This document shows, one piece after another, positions 54,031 to 63,065 of a stretch of 64,000 bases of DNA; within the stretch, counting starts at the first letter, position 1, and the number at the start of each line of letters is the position of its first letter. The translations under genes and the position numbers were made by a program. The stretch comes from Polycladidibacter hongkongensis. Its GTDB lineage: Bacteria; Pseudomonadota; Alphaproteobacteria; Rhizobiales; Stappiaceae. The stretch lies in assembly GCF_001561995.1 (NCBI RefSeq), contig NZ_LLWC01000003.1, positions 27,917 through 91,916 on the forward strand. The letters are read 5' to 3'. The notes under the pieces are model-generated. The model searched no databases. It saw only the letters and a list, made by a program, of their open reading frames with translations, and was not told the origin of the DNA.

Positions 54031-56319
54031 TCACGCCGCGATTGCCGTCCCTGCCTCCAACTGAGCGAGGATTTGCAGAGCAATTGTGCGTTCAGCGGTC
54101 TGGGTTTGGCAGCGTAGGCAGAGCTGTTGTTTAACTGCTTCACTCCACACTCCCTGTGGCAATTGGTTTAGCTCTTTGGCAAGGATTGAACCAAGCGCAC
54201 CACTTTCCAGCAGAGCTGCGCCCAGTAGGGCTGTAGCCTCTCCAGTTCCCTCAGCGCAAGCCCGTGTAATCGCGGCAGCACGAACGACACGGTCGCGGCT
54301 TGCGAGCGCCTGTTGCATCACAGGTTGCGTAAGTTCATTTGCGGGTGCGTATTTGATGGCCTCAGCTCTTTCCTGAGTTGCGCCGGTTCGCAGTGCAATT
54401 GTAAAGAGCGGTTCAGCAACGTCCTTCGGCGCATAGGCGAGCAGTTGCACAACAATGGAGCGGAGCGGGAGATGATTGTCTTTAACGAGAGCAGGAAGAG
54501 CCTGCCATAAGGTAGGATCTGGCAGGACGCCCCGCCGCGCGCGTGACAACAGACTTTGTAAGGCCGAAAACCGAATTTGTGCATCAGCGGCGAGAGCTTG
54601 CTCGCATAGCAATTGCGTATAGGTTGTGTCATCCTGTTCACCAACGAGGCGCAGCGCTATAAGTTGGCAATCACGTATTTTATCTGCGGCAATGTCGGGC
54701 CTTACGCGCTTTTTCTTCAAGGTTGATTGTGCTAGCTCCAACAATTTTAGATCTGATTGAGAAAGCTCAACCTTCTCCTCAGGCGCTGTTGCTTGTGCCG
54801 CATCACCTTGCAATACAGCAGCGAGTGTAGATTGAGGGAAGCTGTCTTCCTCATGTTCACAAGCGATCTTTGGTTCACTGTGCTCTGAACTGTCTGTTGC
54901 GGACTGTATTTGCGAGGCGGGCTCTAGGACGTTGCCATCACGATCTATTCGGATGCGCGACTTGCTCTCTTCGTCGGTGCGCCCTGCTCTTTCCTGAGAG
55001 ACTTCTTCTTGCGCTGCATCGACATTTTCTGCATCAGTAAGCGTGCCTTTAGCGGCTTCTGCGAGCAATGCTTGTGCACTCGCAGCGCCCTCACCATGCT
55101 CAGCAGCGAGAGCTGCCAGCGTGGCCATGGCGTGCAAGCGAAGGCTTTGGCTATTGCCTGCTATGGCGCCAGCCAGTATCGAAAGTACATTTTCGCAGTC
55201 GGGAAACTGTCGAAAGGCTTGCACCACAGCGCATTGAACGGAGGGGGCCGTTCTTTGTGCTTGAATATCTAGCAGCAAAGCTTGTGCCGCCGGGGAGGCA
55301 ACTCTCGCCAGCACAGCAATCAACGCACAAATATAGGGATCTTCCGATCGGCGCAGCAAAGGTACGATATCTTGCAACAATTGCTCTTCGGCAGCATGAT
55401 CTATTCGAGTTTCCGCAAGGCGCTCCAACGCGGCTATTCGCTCTTCGGCTGATGCCCCCCTCACCGCAAAGTCGATTAATTTTGCCGGGCTGATATCCTG
55501 AGCGTTTCGCAGGGCAAAGATGCGCAGCTCACTAGAGGTATCTGTGAGCAATCGTGCCAAGGGCAGATCTGCCCCTCGCGCCAGTAAAGCCTCACAGGAT
55601 GCCAACCGAACCTCGGCAGCTTGATCTTGCGTTAAGGCATTAAGCGCTCGCTCTGCTAATGGCTCCGCGGTTCGCCCAAGGGCGGCAGCTGCTCGGCGGC
55701 GTAAGCGGCTGTTCGGGAGTTGCCCGATGGCAATAAGCTCCATAACCCCCGCTTCGCCAAACTGCGATAAGGCGGTGAGAACATCCTCCCAAAGATCTTG
55801 CCCCATCTCGTCTCGTGTAACTTGCAGAAGTGCCGGCAGGCAATCAGTGATTTTCAACCGGGCGATGGCAGCGATTACGCCTTTTTGCACATCAAGCCAG
55901 TCATCCCATTGCCCTGCCTCATCTTCCCAAGCAACAGTTTCTTCGCAGCGATCTAGCAACAGCTTTTGCAACAGTGGTGCTGCTGTATCTTTGTCTTTTT
56001 GCCCAAGCCCTTTAAGGGCTGCAAGTTTACTGTCCCCAACAGGATCATTGAGCAGGCTCCACAGGAAGTGTTCGCCAATATCCGGTTCTTGTCTGGAAAC
56101 AAGGGCACAGAGAGCGTCGACCCGCACATCAGGATCATCATTTCTGGTCAGATCTAGCAGCACACGACGGGTGTCCGCATCCGTTGCAGAGTGCTTTCCG
56201 TTCGTAAGGGCTTTTAAGGCAAGACATTGCTCTGCCGGGCTGCCCTCCTGCGCGATTTTAAGTAGTGTTTCGCTTATCACGCGGTTTACTGCTTCTGGTT
56301 TTTGAATTGTTGCGCACAT
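54031..56319 (-). CDS. HEAT-repeat protein downstream of idrA
   Basis: 762 residues from the ATG at 56319, chosen for AGAGG upstream; the frame is open to 56397. It is built of many HEAT-like helical pairs (for example RNDDPDVRVDALCALVSRQ and GRTAEPLAERALNALTQDQAAEVRLASCEALLARG) with an acidic insert at about 440-540. No signal peptide, so cytoplasmic. It follows idrA by about 105 bp on the same strand and may act in enzyme assembly or haem/cofactor handling, as scaffold proteins do; no direct evidence. Confidence 0.78.
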   Translation of the reverse strand: MCATIQKPEAVNRVISETLLKIAQEGSPAEQCLALKALTNGKHSATDADTRRVLLDLTRNDDPDVRVDALCALVSRQEPDIGEHFLWSLLNDPVGDSKLAALKGLGQKDKDTAAPLLQKLLLDRCEETVAWEDEAGQWDDWLDVQKGVIAAIARLKITDCLPALLQVTRDEMGQDLWEDVLTALSQFGEAGVMELIAIGQLPNSRLRRRAAAALGRTAEPLAERALNALTQDQAAEVRLASCEALLARGADLPLARLLTDTSSELRIFALRNAQDISPAKLIDFAVRGASAEERIAALERLAETRIDHAAEEQLLQDIVPLLRRSEDPYICALIAVLARVASPAAQALLLDIQAQRTAPSVQCAVVQAFRQFPDCENVLSILAGAIAGNSQSLRLHAMATLAALAAEHGEGAASAQALLAEAAKGTLTDAENVDAAQEEVSQERAGRTDEESKSRIRIDRDGNVLEPASQIQSATDSSEHSEPKIACEHEEDSFPQSTLAAVLQGDAAQATAPEEKVELSQSDLKLLELAQSTLKKKRVRPDIAADKIRDCQLIALRLVGEQDDTTYTQLLCEQALAADAQIRFSALQSLLSRARRGVLPDPTLWQALPALVKDNHLPLRSIVVQLLAYAPKDVAEPLFTIALRTGATQERAEAIKYAPANELTQPVMQQALASRDRVVRAAAITRACAEGTGEATALLGAALLESGALGSILAKELNQLPQGVWSEAVKQQLCLRCQTQTAERTIALQILAQLEAGTAIAA

Positions 56320-56424
56320 CGCGAAGCCTCTTGCAGTCGTTAAGGCACATGGGACAGGCCTGCTTAGAGTGAGATAGGTGGGAGCGAGCGCCCCCACCCT
56401 GATCGGCGTTTTTTCTAGTGTTTG

Positions 56425-59100
56425 CTAAGCGATGTCTCGCCGCGCAAAGGACATGGACCGGAAACTGTTTTTGTAAGGCGATGTGCCGATCTTGCGTATG
56501 CGCCCTACCCCCATCTTGTAGTTGTAGTTGCCGCTGATCCAGTCTACCACGCGCCCTGAAAGTGCGTTGGCAGGTTGGGCCGTGTGCAAAAAGTCCATGT
56601 AAAGCAAGCCTTTCTTCACGGCAGGCGTAACAATTGCCACTGCAGTTATTGCAGCTTTTGTCAGCTCGATATGGCCATTCTCCATGAGTTTGCTAAAGGA
56701 GAAATCATCCCCCTCGACACCGACGATGGTGTCGGTCTGGACAGGAATGCGTTCCGAGTAGAGCATGACGTAATCGCCGTTCTCAATCCCGCGTGCCTTA
56801 GCATCATCAGGATGAATCTCCACCCAGTTTTCTGGCCAGCGCTGCACAATGTATGGGCGCCTGCGATCATCATAGCCAGATTGCCAGCGCTCGTTAATTC
56901 GCCCGGAGGTCACCCACAACTCATCCTGCTTTGGCTTCAACCATGCCCAGTAATCGGAGAAAAGGCTCCACGGCGATTTCTGGATGTTGCATTTGCCGGT
57001 CTGCGAGTTGAAGTGCGTCAACTTCTTGCCAAGGCGGCTGGCACCAATCGGCCCGTCCTCCGGCAAGACACGTGTGGTATCATGCAGGCGCTTGGTTCCG
57101 ATAAGCGAACCGTCGTCCGCCATCAGCACGGGTCCTTGAATACCGGCCGTGCCGTACTCGCCGAGTTTTTCGTGTAGGGTTTTGCCTTCCCGATGCGCCG
57201 CAACCTTGACCAGATGAAAGTCTTTTCGGCTTCCTCGGGAGAAGCGCGCCCCCTCCTCTAGAACCTCGTTCGAGTTTTTCCAATCAAAGCCGGTATATCC
57301 CATCTCTGTGGCGAGACGGGCAATGATCCACCAGTCAGGTTTTGCGTCACCCGGGGCATCATAGAATTTTGGATAAAGGCGAATACGCCGCTCTCCATTG
57401 GCACGGGTAAAGCTGTCTTCCCCCCAACCAGAGGCAGGGAAGACAATGTCCGCATAGCGCGCCCCGATGGGATCGACCAGATAGATATCTTGGTTGACGA
57501 CGACCATCCCTCCGCTATCAACGCGCTTGATAAGCGTATCAATGATTTCCTGCTTGTCGAAGGAGTTGATCTGATGCGGGTTTTGCACTGTCAACTCATC
57601 AAACTTCGCCGCGAGGGATTGCGACCCACACATGGACTGGATCCAGGTGTTGCCAATGACGTGAGCAAAGCGGGTGTGCCCGGACATGAGGTAACGATCT
57701 GTGTCCATAGCTCTGCGACGACGACCGGGCAGTTTTTCGGGAGATTTGTTGCGCGGATATTTGCCGCCACGCAGACCGCCACGTTGGTGACCGCCTGCCC
57801 GGCCGATGACCTGCCCGGGGCGTCCGCCTGCTCCCACAACAATGCCAAGTGCGGAAATCGCCTGCGTATTGCCGGTATTATTGGACCAATAGAACCCCTT
57901 TTCGATCATCAAAGATGTTTTGGGGCGCGTGCCGTCTTCTCGCGGTTTGGCCATCCACTCCGCGGCCTTGTAGATTTTTTCGATGTCGATCTGGGCAATT
58001 TCTGCAGCGTTTTCAGGAGCAAATTCGTCCTGAGACAGCAGCCACTCTTTCCAGTCTTCGAAGCCGGCAGTTTGGAACTTGCCCCACGTGGTTCGCCACT
58101 GCCAAGGTGTGTTGCGCGTGCCCTGCCCAAAGCCGGAGGAGCTTTCCCATTTGTTGTTCACCCATTTCTGGATCCAGTCGGTATCCTCCCAGCCATTTTC
58201 GACGATCACGCGAGCTATTGCATTGACAACGAGCAGATCGGTGCCGGGTTGAATATCGAGCCACATGCCGCCGTTCTTTTCAGCATAGGCGATGCCCCCT
58301 GTTTTACGGGGTACCATAAAGATGGTGCGTTGGCCGTTTTGTATCCCCGGCATGATCCAGTCTGTAAACAGGATCGTTTTGGTTTCATAAGGATCGGTGC
58401 CGCAAATCAGCAAGGTCTCAGCATCACGCCAGTCTTCATAGGCAGGGCCAAAATTGTCGAACCCGGCATCGCGGAAACCCGGCGTAGATGTTACATCCGA
58501 AGGCGTATCGTGGAACGTAAAGTTGGCCGTACTGACGCTGTTTAGTGCGTACTTGGTGATTGCGTAGGTGTTCTCCATAAAACCGTAGGAGAAGGTCTTT
58601 ACGCAATAGGCGTTCTCGCCATGTTTCTTGATAACGTGCTTGCCGACTGCTGCGGCAATTTCCATGGCGAAGTCCCATGTTACCGGCATCAGGACGCCAA
58701 ACATGCGCACCATGGGAGATTTGAGGCGGTCACGCGTTGGGGTCTGCGGATTGTAAACTTTTTGTGCGATCGCGCCGCCACGAATTGAGGAGTTGCCTGC
58801 GATATTGACGTGTTCGGAATCTTTGTCCGGAATGATGATCACGTGATGAGGCTCGCCATTGTGCATGACGGTGTTGTATTGATTTGGTGCAACCCAAGGG
58901 CCAAGCGGATCAACAGGGAAATCGACATTAAAGGCGTTTTCTCCCGCCATTGCTCCGCCAACTTTGCCGCCTTTTACCGGCCAGCGATACACCTTGTAGC
59001 CGCAAGCGACGATGCAGTAGTCGCACGCGGTTGATATGACATCTGCATCAACTGGAGGCAGGGGAATGTTCGTCTCTGGAATATAGTAGGGAGTGGACAT
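56425..59100 (-). CDS. idrA: Molybdopterin oxidoreductase, probable iodate reductase large subunit
   Basis: 891 residues from the ATG at 59100 (GGAG about 8-10 bases upstream). The N-terminal C26-x2-C29-x3-C33 motif binds a [3Fe-4S] centre as in arsenite oxidase AioA (CDYCIVACGYKVYRWP), and the family-wide text GGRPGQVIGRAGGHQRGG and WGEDSFTRANGERRIRLYPKFY is that of the AioA/IdrA group. No Tat signal is on this subunit; it is probably carried by the Rieske partner. Two di-haem peroxidases in the operon and an FNR-type regulator instead of arsenic genes point to IdrA over AioA. Confidence 0.78.
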   Translation of the reverse strand: MSTPYYIPETNIPLPPVDADVISTACDYCIVACGYKVYRWPVKGGKVGGAMAGENAFNVDFPVDPLGPWVAPNQYNTVMHNGEPHHVIIIPDKDSEHVNIAGNSSIRGGAIAQKVYNPQTPTRDRLKSPMVRMFGVLMPVTWDFAMEIAAAVGKHVIKKHGENAYCVKTFSYGFMENTYAITKYALNSVSTANFTFHDTPSDVTSTPGFRDAGFDNFGPAYEDWRDAETLLICGTDPYETKTILFTDWIMPGIQNGQRTIFMVPRKTGGIAYAEKNGGMWLDIQPGTDLLVVNAIARVIVENGWEDTDWIQKWVNNKWESSSGFGQGTRNTPWQWRTTWGKFQTAGFEDWKEWLLSQDEFAPENAAEIAQIDIEKIYKAAEWMAKPREDGTRPKTSLMIEKGFYWSNNTGNTQAISALGIVVGAGGRPGQVIGRAGGHQRGGLRGGKYPRNKSPEKLPGRRRRAMDTDRYLMSGHTRFAHVIGNTWIQSMCGSQSLAAKFDELTVQNPHQINSFDKQEIIDTLIKRVDSGGMVVVNQDIYLVDPIGARYADIVFPASGWGEDSFTRANGERRIRLYPKFYDAPGDAKPDWWIIARLATEMGYTGFDWKNSNEVLEEGARFSRGSRKDFHLVKVAAHREGKTLHEKLGEYGTAGIQGPVLMADDGSLIGTKRLHDTTRVLPEDGPIGASRLGKKLTHFNSQTGKCNIQKSPWSLFSDYWAWLKPKQDELWVTSGRINERWQSGYDDRRRPYIVQRWPENWVEIHPDDAKARGIENGDYVMLYSERIPVQTDTIVGVEGDDFSFSKLMENGHIELTKAAITAVAIVTPAVKKGLLYMDFLHTAQPANALSGRVVDWISGNYNYKMGVGRIRKIGTSPYKNSFRSMSFARRDIA

Positions 59101-59113
59101 GGTTCTGCTCTCC

Positions 59114-59710
59114 TCAACCCTGTAAATTGTCGTGGCGGCCATAGATTAGGCCAAACATGCCAACGGCGTAGATGTCGTCGCCATCCAGCTCCAGCAGTAC
59201 CTGCGGCAAGCTTTGATATGCCTGCCCAGAGATAAAAATGCCGTGCCGGGTGAGATCGAATGTGGTCAAATGCAGCGGACAAGGCCCTAGCGCTTTATCG
59301 GCTGCTTTGTAGGTATCCTGAAGTGGACCACCTTGGTGCGTGCAGGTGTAGCTAAAAGCGACAATGTCTTTTTGAGGTCCTATACCCCCGCCAGCTTCAC
59401 GGCCAAGCTTCACCAGAATGGATTCCGCATAAGCGCCCTCATCTGGATAGGTGAAGTCCAACGGTTCATCCTGTTTGAGCTCTGAAAGCTTGGCGATGAA
59501 TTTTCGCTTGTAAGTCGAGACCACCGCGGGCACTTTCGCCGCGCTTGGTCCTGACTTCAGGGCCACCATGATTGTGAATGTGCTAATCCCGGAGGTAAGT
59601 AAGAACTGTCGACGGTTCATCACACAACGCTTGCCGGTTTTCGCAACTTCCTCTGGCCCGTTAATGCTTGCCACTAGGGCCGGGTCGAGGGGGGAATGCT
59701 GTACAGTCAT
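59114..59710 (-). CDS. idrB: Rieske iron-sulfur small subunit, probable IdrB
   Basis: 198 residues from ATG 59710 (AGGAG upstream). A Tat signal RRQFLLTS at 33-40 follows a 30-residue lead. The [2Fe-2S] Rieske ligands are C123, H125 (CTHQG) and C144, H147 (CPLH). It is the electron-transfer partner and Tat carrier of the molybdenum subunit, as in AioB and IdrB. It lies 13 bp upstream of idrA in transcription. Confidence 0.82.
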   Translation of the reverse strand: MTVQHSPLDPALVASINGPEEVAKTGKRCVMNRRQFLLTSGISTFTIMVALKSGPSAAKVPAVVSTYKRKFIAKLSELKQDEPLDFTYPDEGAYAESILVKLGREAGGGIGPQKDIVAFSYTCTHQGGPLQDTYKAADKALGPCPLHLTTFDLTRHGIFISGQAYQSLPQVLLELDGDDIYAVGMFGLIYGRHDNLQG

Positions 59711-59722
59711 AGTCCGTCTCCT

Positions 59723-60865
59723 CTACTGGGTGCCCGTGCCTAGCACGGCATAGGGGGGCAGCTCTGGCTCTTCCATAGTGATCCGCTCTCCAGATAAGCT
59801 ATTCAAAAAGGCAAGCAGATCGGCTTTTTCTTTGCTAGTGAGACCAAGCGGCTGAATAAGTGAGCTCTTGGTCTGGGAAAATTCGTTGGCCCCCCCACCT
59901 TGATTGTAAAATTCAATGACCTCTTCAAGGGTGGCCAACATCCCGTTATGCATGTATGGCGCGGTGTATTTCGTGTAGCGCAGCGAAGGGACTCTAAATT
60001 TACCTAAGTACTTTTTGTCTTTAGCACGGAAGTAGACCCCTGGGTCATCCTTGAAATCTCGGTACATCTTCTCGGTGGAGCCTTTGGCATAAAGCTCATA
60101 GCGGAAGGTAATTTGCGCCAGTTCGTCGTCTTGCCAGCCGTCAAAGGCGGGCACACCGATATTGTAGTATCTCTCGTTGGAAAGCAGCGCGCCATTGTGG
60201 CATTGCGAGCAACCGGCCTTGCCAGTGAAGAGGTCAAGCCCGCGCTTTTGCGCGGCATCAAGGGACGTGTCATCGCCGCGCATGTATGCGTCAAATGGCG
60301 TATCGGTCTGCACAAGTGTGCGTTCAAAAGCTGCAATGGCCATCCATGCGTGGTTAAGACGCGGGTAATCGGTGCCAAAGACATCCTTGAAGCGCTGACG
60401 GTACTCCGGAACAAAGGCGAGCCGGGCTTCGAGCATGTCGTCTTCGCCGTTGCCGGCAACTGCGCCTTTGGCTGCCGACTTGGCTTGGGCCTCTAGCGAT
60501 TTCGCGGCGCCCGCCCAGAATAAATTCCCGTAGTACGCAGCGTTAATGACCGTTTGTGAATTGCGCCAATGCACTGTGCCCGGATAACCCAGTGAAATCT
60601 TGTCGGGAAAATCCCAACCTGCGTCTGGAAGGTGGCACGCTGAGCATGGCATCGCCCCGTTACCAGACAATCGCGGATCGAAGAACAGCAGCTTGCCGAG
60701 CTCGATTTTTTCAGGTGTTTGCGGGTTGTCCGCAGGGATTGGCGGTGGGCCAAGCGGGGCCAGCTCTTTTGGCCGCTCTGAGGCTTGCGCGGTTGCAGCA
60801 ATCGCAATTGCTGAGACGCCGGCTAGTATCCATTTAGAGAGGATTGATCTCATGGCAGTTGGCAT
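59723..60865 (-). CDS. Di-haem cytochrome c peroxidase-like protein, probable IdrP
   Basis: 380 residues with a signal peptide ending near AQA-SE. Two haem c sites, CSACH near residues 74-78 and CSQCH near 224-228, and the MauG/CcpA text LSGNGAMPCSACHLPDAGWDFPD and YTAPYMHNGMLATLEEVIEFYN. In idr clusters the paired peroxidases are proposed to remove hydrogen peroxide or hypoiodous by-products. AGGGAG precedes the ATG at 60865; ATG 60853 is an alternative. Confidence 0.87.
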   Translation of the reverse strand: MPTAMRSILSKWILAGVSAIAIAATAQASERPKELAPLGPPPIPADNPQTPEKIELGKLLFFDPRLSGNGAMPCSACHLPDAGWDFPDKISLGYPGTVHWRNSQTVINAAYYGNLFWAGAAKSLEAQAKSAAKGAVAGNGEDDMLEARLAFVPEYRQRFKDVFGTDYPRLNHAWMAIAAFERTLVQTDTPFDAYMRGDDTSLDAAQKRGLDLFTGKAGCSQCHNGALLSNERYYNIGVPAFDGWQDDELAQITFRYELYAKGSTEKMYRDFKDDPGVYFRAKDKKYLGKFRVPSLRYTKYTAPYMHNGMLATLEEVIEFYNQGGGANEFSQTKSSLIQPLGLTSKEKADLLAFLNSLSGERITMEEPELPPYAVLGTGTQ

Positions 60866-60877
60866 GATCTTGACTCC

Positions 60878-61951
60878 CTAGTTTTTGGCGTTGTTCCAGT
60901 CAGAAACGACATGGTATTCGTAGTCGTCTTCTTCCCAGACATAATATGGTTGATTGAAGCTCTCGCCAGAGAGTGCTTGCAGGAAGGCGAGAAGATCTGC
61001 TTTTTCTCTATTGCTGAGGTTTAGAGGCTTCAGTGCCTTATCCTTCAGGGTGTCTTTGCCGCCGCCCTGATTGTAAAACTCGATGACGTCTTCAAGCGTG
61101 GCAATCATGCCATTGTGCATGTAGGGAGCGGTGTAGGTGAGCTCCCGCAGGCTTGGCGTTACAAATGAGCGCTTTGCAGCTGGCGTGTGGTCTTGAATAT
61201 AGGCGCCCAAATCTTCACGCACATTCATGTAGTTTTCAACACCCATGAACTTGGCATAGGCCACATATGTCTGATGGCGTAGCGGATCCGCCCATATCGC
61301 AGGATTGTCCGGAACGCCGGTATTGTGCCGCTTGTCGTCGGTAAAGCGATTGCCACTGTGGCATGTGCTGCAACCAGCCTTGCCGGTAAACAGCTCATAA
61401 CCTCGCTTCGCCGCAGCACTCATGTTTCCTGCATCGAAATCTGCCCCAGCGGAGGTGATAGATTTCAAAAATTCCTGCAAGGCAGAGCGTGCACCGCCAT
61501 TTGATGGCTCCCCTTTGCCTGCGGCGGCAAACATCTTGATGTAAATTGGATCCTGCTTCAAACGCTCTTGCATCATCCGCATGTCCATATTCATAATATA
61601 ATCTTCAGTGATCATCTCGCGGGAGACGTCATTTAAATTGGTGCCGAGGCGACCATCATGCATCCAGTTGACGCGGTGGCCAACATTGGCAAGGGTCGGC
61701 GTGTTGCGAAAGCCTTCCGAGCCGCTATAGGCTGTTGAGAGTGGCTCACCGTCGGTAAAAGCCTTTTCCGGCTGATGACAGCTGGAGCATGAGAGATTGG
61801 TATCTCCAGAAAGCCTTGAATCATAAAACAGGCGCTTGCCAAGCGCGGCCAGATCTTCATTCACTTGCAGCGGCTCAACCGGCCCCAAATCTGCCGATAA
61901 AGCAGAGGAACTGGCAAAAAGCAATGCAGCAAGACTTGCAGGTAGGCGCAT
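60878..61951 (-). CDS. Di-haem cytochrome c peroxidase-like protein, probable IdrP
   Basis: 357 residues from the ATG at 61951 (GGAGGG 5 bases upstream); the open frame extends to 61996. Signal peptide MRLPASLAALLFASSSALSA; haem sites CSSCH (about 56-60) and CSTCH (about 210-214); conserved YTAPYMHNGMIATLEDVIEFYNQGGG as in its neighbour, so the pair arose by duplication. First gene of the operon. Confidence 0.87.
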   Translation of the reverse strand: MRLPASLAALLFASSSALSADLGPVEPLQVNEDLAALGKRLFYDSRLSGDTNLSCSSCHQPEKAFTDGEPLSTAYSGSEGFRNTPTLANVGHRVNWMHDGRLGTNLNDVSREMITEDYIMNMDMRMMQERLKQDPIYIKMFAAAGKGEPSNGGARSALQEFLKSITSAGADFDAGNMSAAAKRGYELFTGKAGCSTCHSGNRFTDDKRHNTGVPDNPAIWADPLRHQTYVAYAKFMGVENYMNVREDLGAYIQDHTPAAKRSFVTPSLRELTYTAPYMHNGMIATLEDVIEFYNQGGGKDTLKDKALKPLNLSNREKADLLAFLQALSGESFNQPYYVWEEDDYEYHVVSDWNNAKN

Positions 61952-62058
61952 TGAACCCTCCGTTTTGGAGAGGAGCGGAATGTCTTTGCCCATCAAATAC
62001 GATGCGAACTTTGGCTCCCCCGACTAAGCCCAGTATTTGCAGAATGTGATATACAGCA

Positions 62059-62072
62059 CTGATTGCAATCAA
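62059..62072. promoter_or_regulatory. FNR-type box upstream of the idr operon
   Basis: CTGATTGCAATCAA agrees with the FNR consensus TTGAT-N4-ATCAA at 9 of 10 fixed positions. Its centre is about 114 bp before the first gene's start codon. Confidence 0.7.
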
Positions 62073-62153
62073 GGCGTACGTAGAAAAGAAAAAGAATCGA
62101 GATTTACCCATAACCTATTGAAAATCATAGTTAATACGTAAAAATAGGTAGAT

Positions 62154-62167
62154 TTGAGCGATATCAA
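62154..62167. promoter_or_regulatory. FNR-type box upstream of the FNR-like gene
   Basis: TTGAGCGATATCAA agrees with TTGAT-N4-ATCAA at 9 of 10 fixed positions and lies about 121 bp before the regulator start, so autoregulation is likely. Confidence 0.65.
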
Positions 62168-62281
62168 CTCGCATTTGCAACTTTATGCGTACATTACGCT
62201 TACCTAGAGTTTTAGGGCTAGGTGTTTTTGGGGGTTACTAGAGAGCGTGTCTTAGAGGCGAGTAATGTTTGGGGGCATTGC

Positions 62282-63058
62282 ATGCATGAAACAAGTGGGG
62301 CGGCAGCTGCCGTGCGCGCGGATAGGGGCAAGCAGCCGCGACACTGTACTATTGTTAGGCACTGCGGTTTTGAGCACAGTAATTGTCTTTGTGGGGAGTT
62401 GCGGGCCGTGCACGGGGCAAGCCCGTTAAGGGGCAGTCACCGCGTACACCTTTCTGTGGCAGATGAAATTGAGCCACGAGAGCTCAGTGGAGAGCCGGTG
62501 CTAAGCGTGCTTGCTGGCGCAATGGGGGTTGTTGCGCACCTTAGTGATGGTCGGCGCACGATTACCGGCCTATTTTTACCCGGCGATTACATAAACTTGG
62601 CGGCGCTCTCCCGACAAATTAGTGGGACGATCACCGCGCTTGGTCCTAGCACGTTGCAGATCATTGACCAGTCGGTCTTTGACAGTTTGTTGGAGCATTC
62701 GAGACAAACCCGAGAGCACTTTGTCTCTCGCAGCAATGCGCTTCTTTTTCAAATGCTCGATCATAGTAATGATTTGGCCAAGAAAACGCCGATTGAGCGC
62801 ATTGCCGCATTCTTGTTCGAACTGCGCAGCCGAAGAGATCGGAATAAAAGTCACGAGCTGAACCATGTCCAAATTCCGTTTGGACGCCGTGACATCGCCG
62901 ACTACCTCGGCTTGCAACCGGAAACGGTAAGCCGCGGGTTCACCGCTCTAGCGCATGAAGGCGCAATCAAGCTGCTCGCGACCGACAAGATAGAAATACT
63001 TAACATGAAAGGCCTGCGCTACATTGCAAATGGTGGCCGGCCAAGGAAGAAAGGTTAA
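62282..63058 (+). CDS. FNR-type oxygen-sensing transcription regulator
   Basis: 258 residues from ATG 62282, which has GGGGG about 5 bases upstream; a GTG at 62222 is less likely. The N-terminal cysteines C22, C28, C35 and C37 fit a [4Fe-4S] sensor; a cyclic-nucleotide-type beta roll follows and a C-terminal HTH with the FNR recognition motif ETVSRGF. It should activate the idr operon when oxygen is low. Divergent from the idr operon, with an FNR-type box on each side. Confidence 0.86.
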   Translation: MHETSGAAAAVRADRGKQPRHCTIVRHCGFEHSNCLCGELRAVHGASPLRGSHRVHLSVADEIEPRELSGEPVLSVLAGAMGVVAHLSDGRRTITGLFLPGDYINLAALSRQISGTITALGPSTLQIIDQSVFDSLLEHSRQTREHFVSRSNALLFQMLDHSNDLAKKTPIERIAAFLFELRSRRDRNKSHELNHVQIPFGRRDIADYLGLQPETVSRGFTALAHEGAIKLLATDKIEILNMKGLRYIANGGRPRKKG

Positions 63059-63065
63059 CCCGCTG

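Noticed and set aside
57490..58545. 351-codon plus-strand ORF opposite idrA
   Set aside because: A shadow of the molybdenum-subunit gene; no start signals and idrA on the other strand is clearly coding.
56425..59100. Arsenite oxidase (AioA) as the identity of the molybdenum subunit
   Set aside because: Possible by motif, but the operon carries two di-haem peroxidases and an FNR-type regulator and no arsenic genes, so iodate reductase is the better reading.
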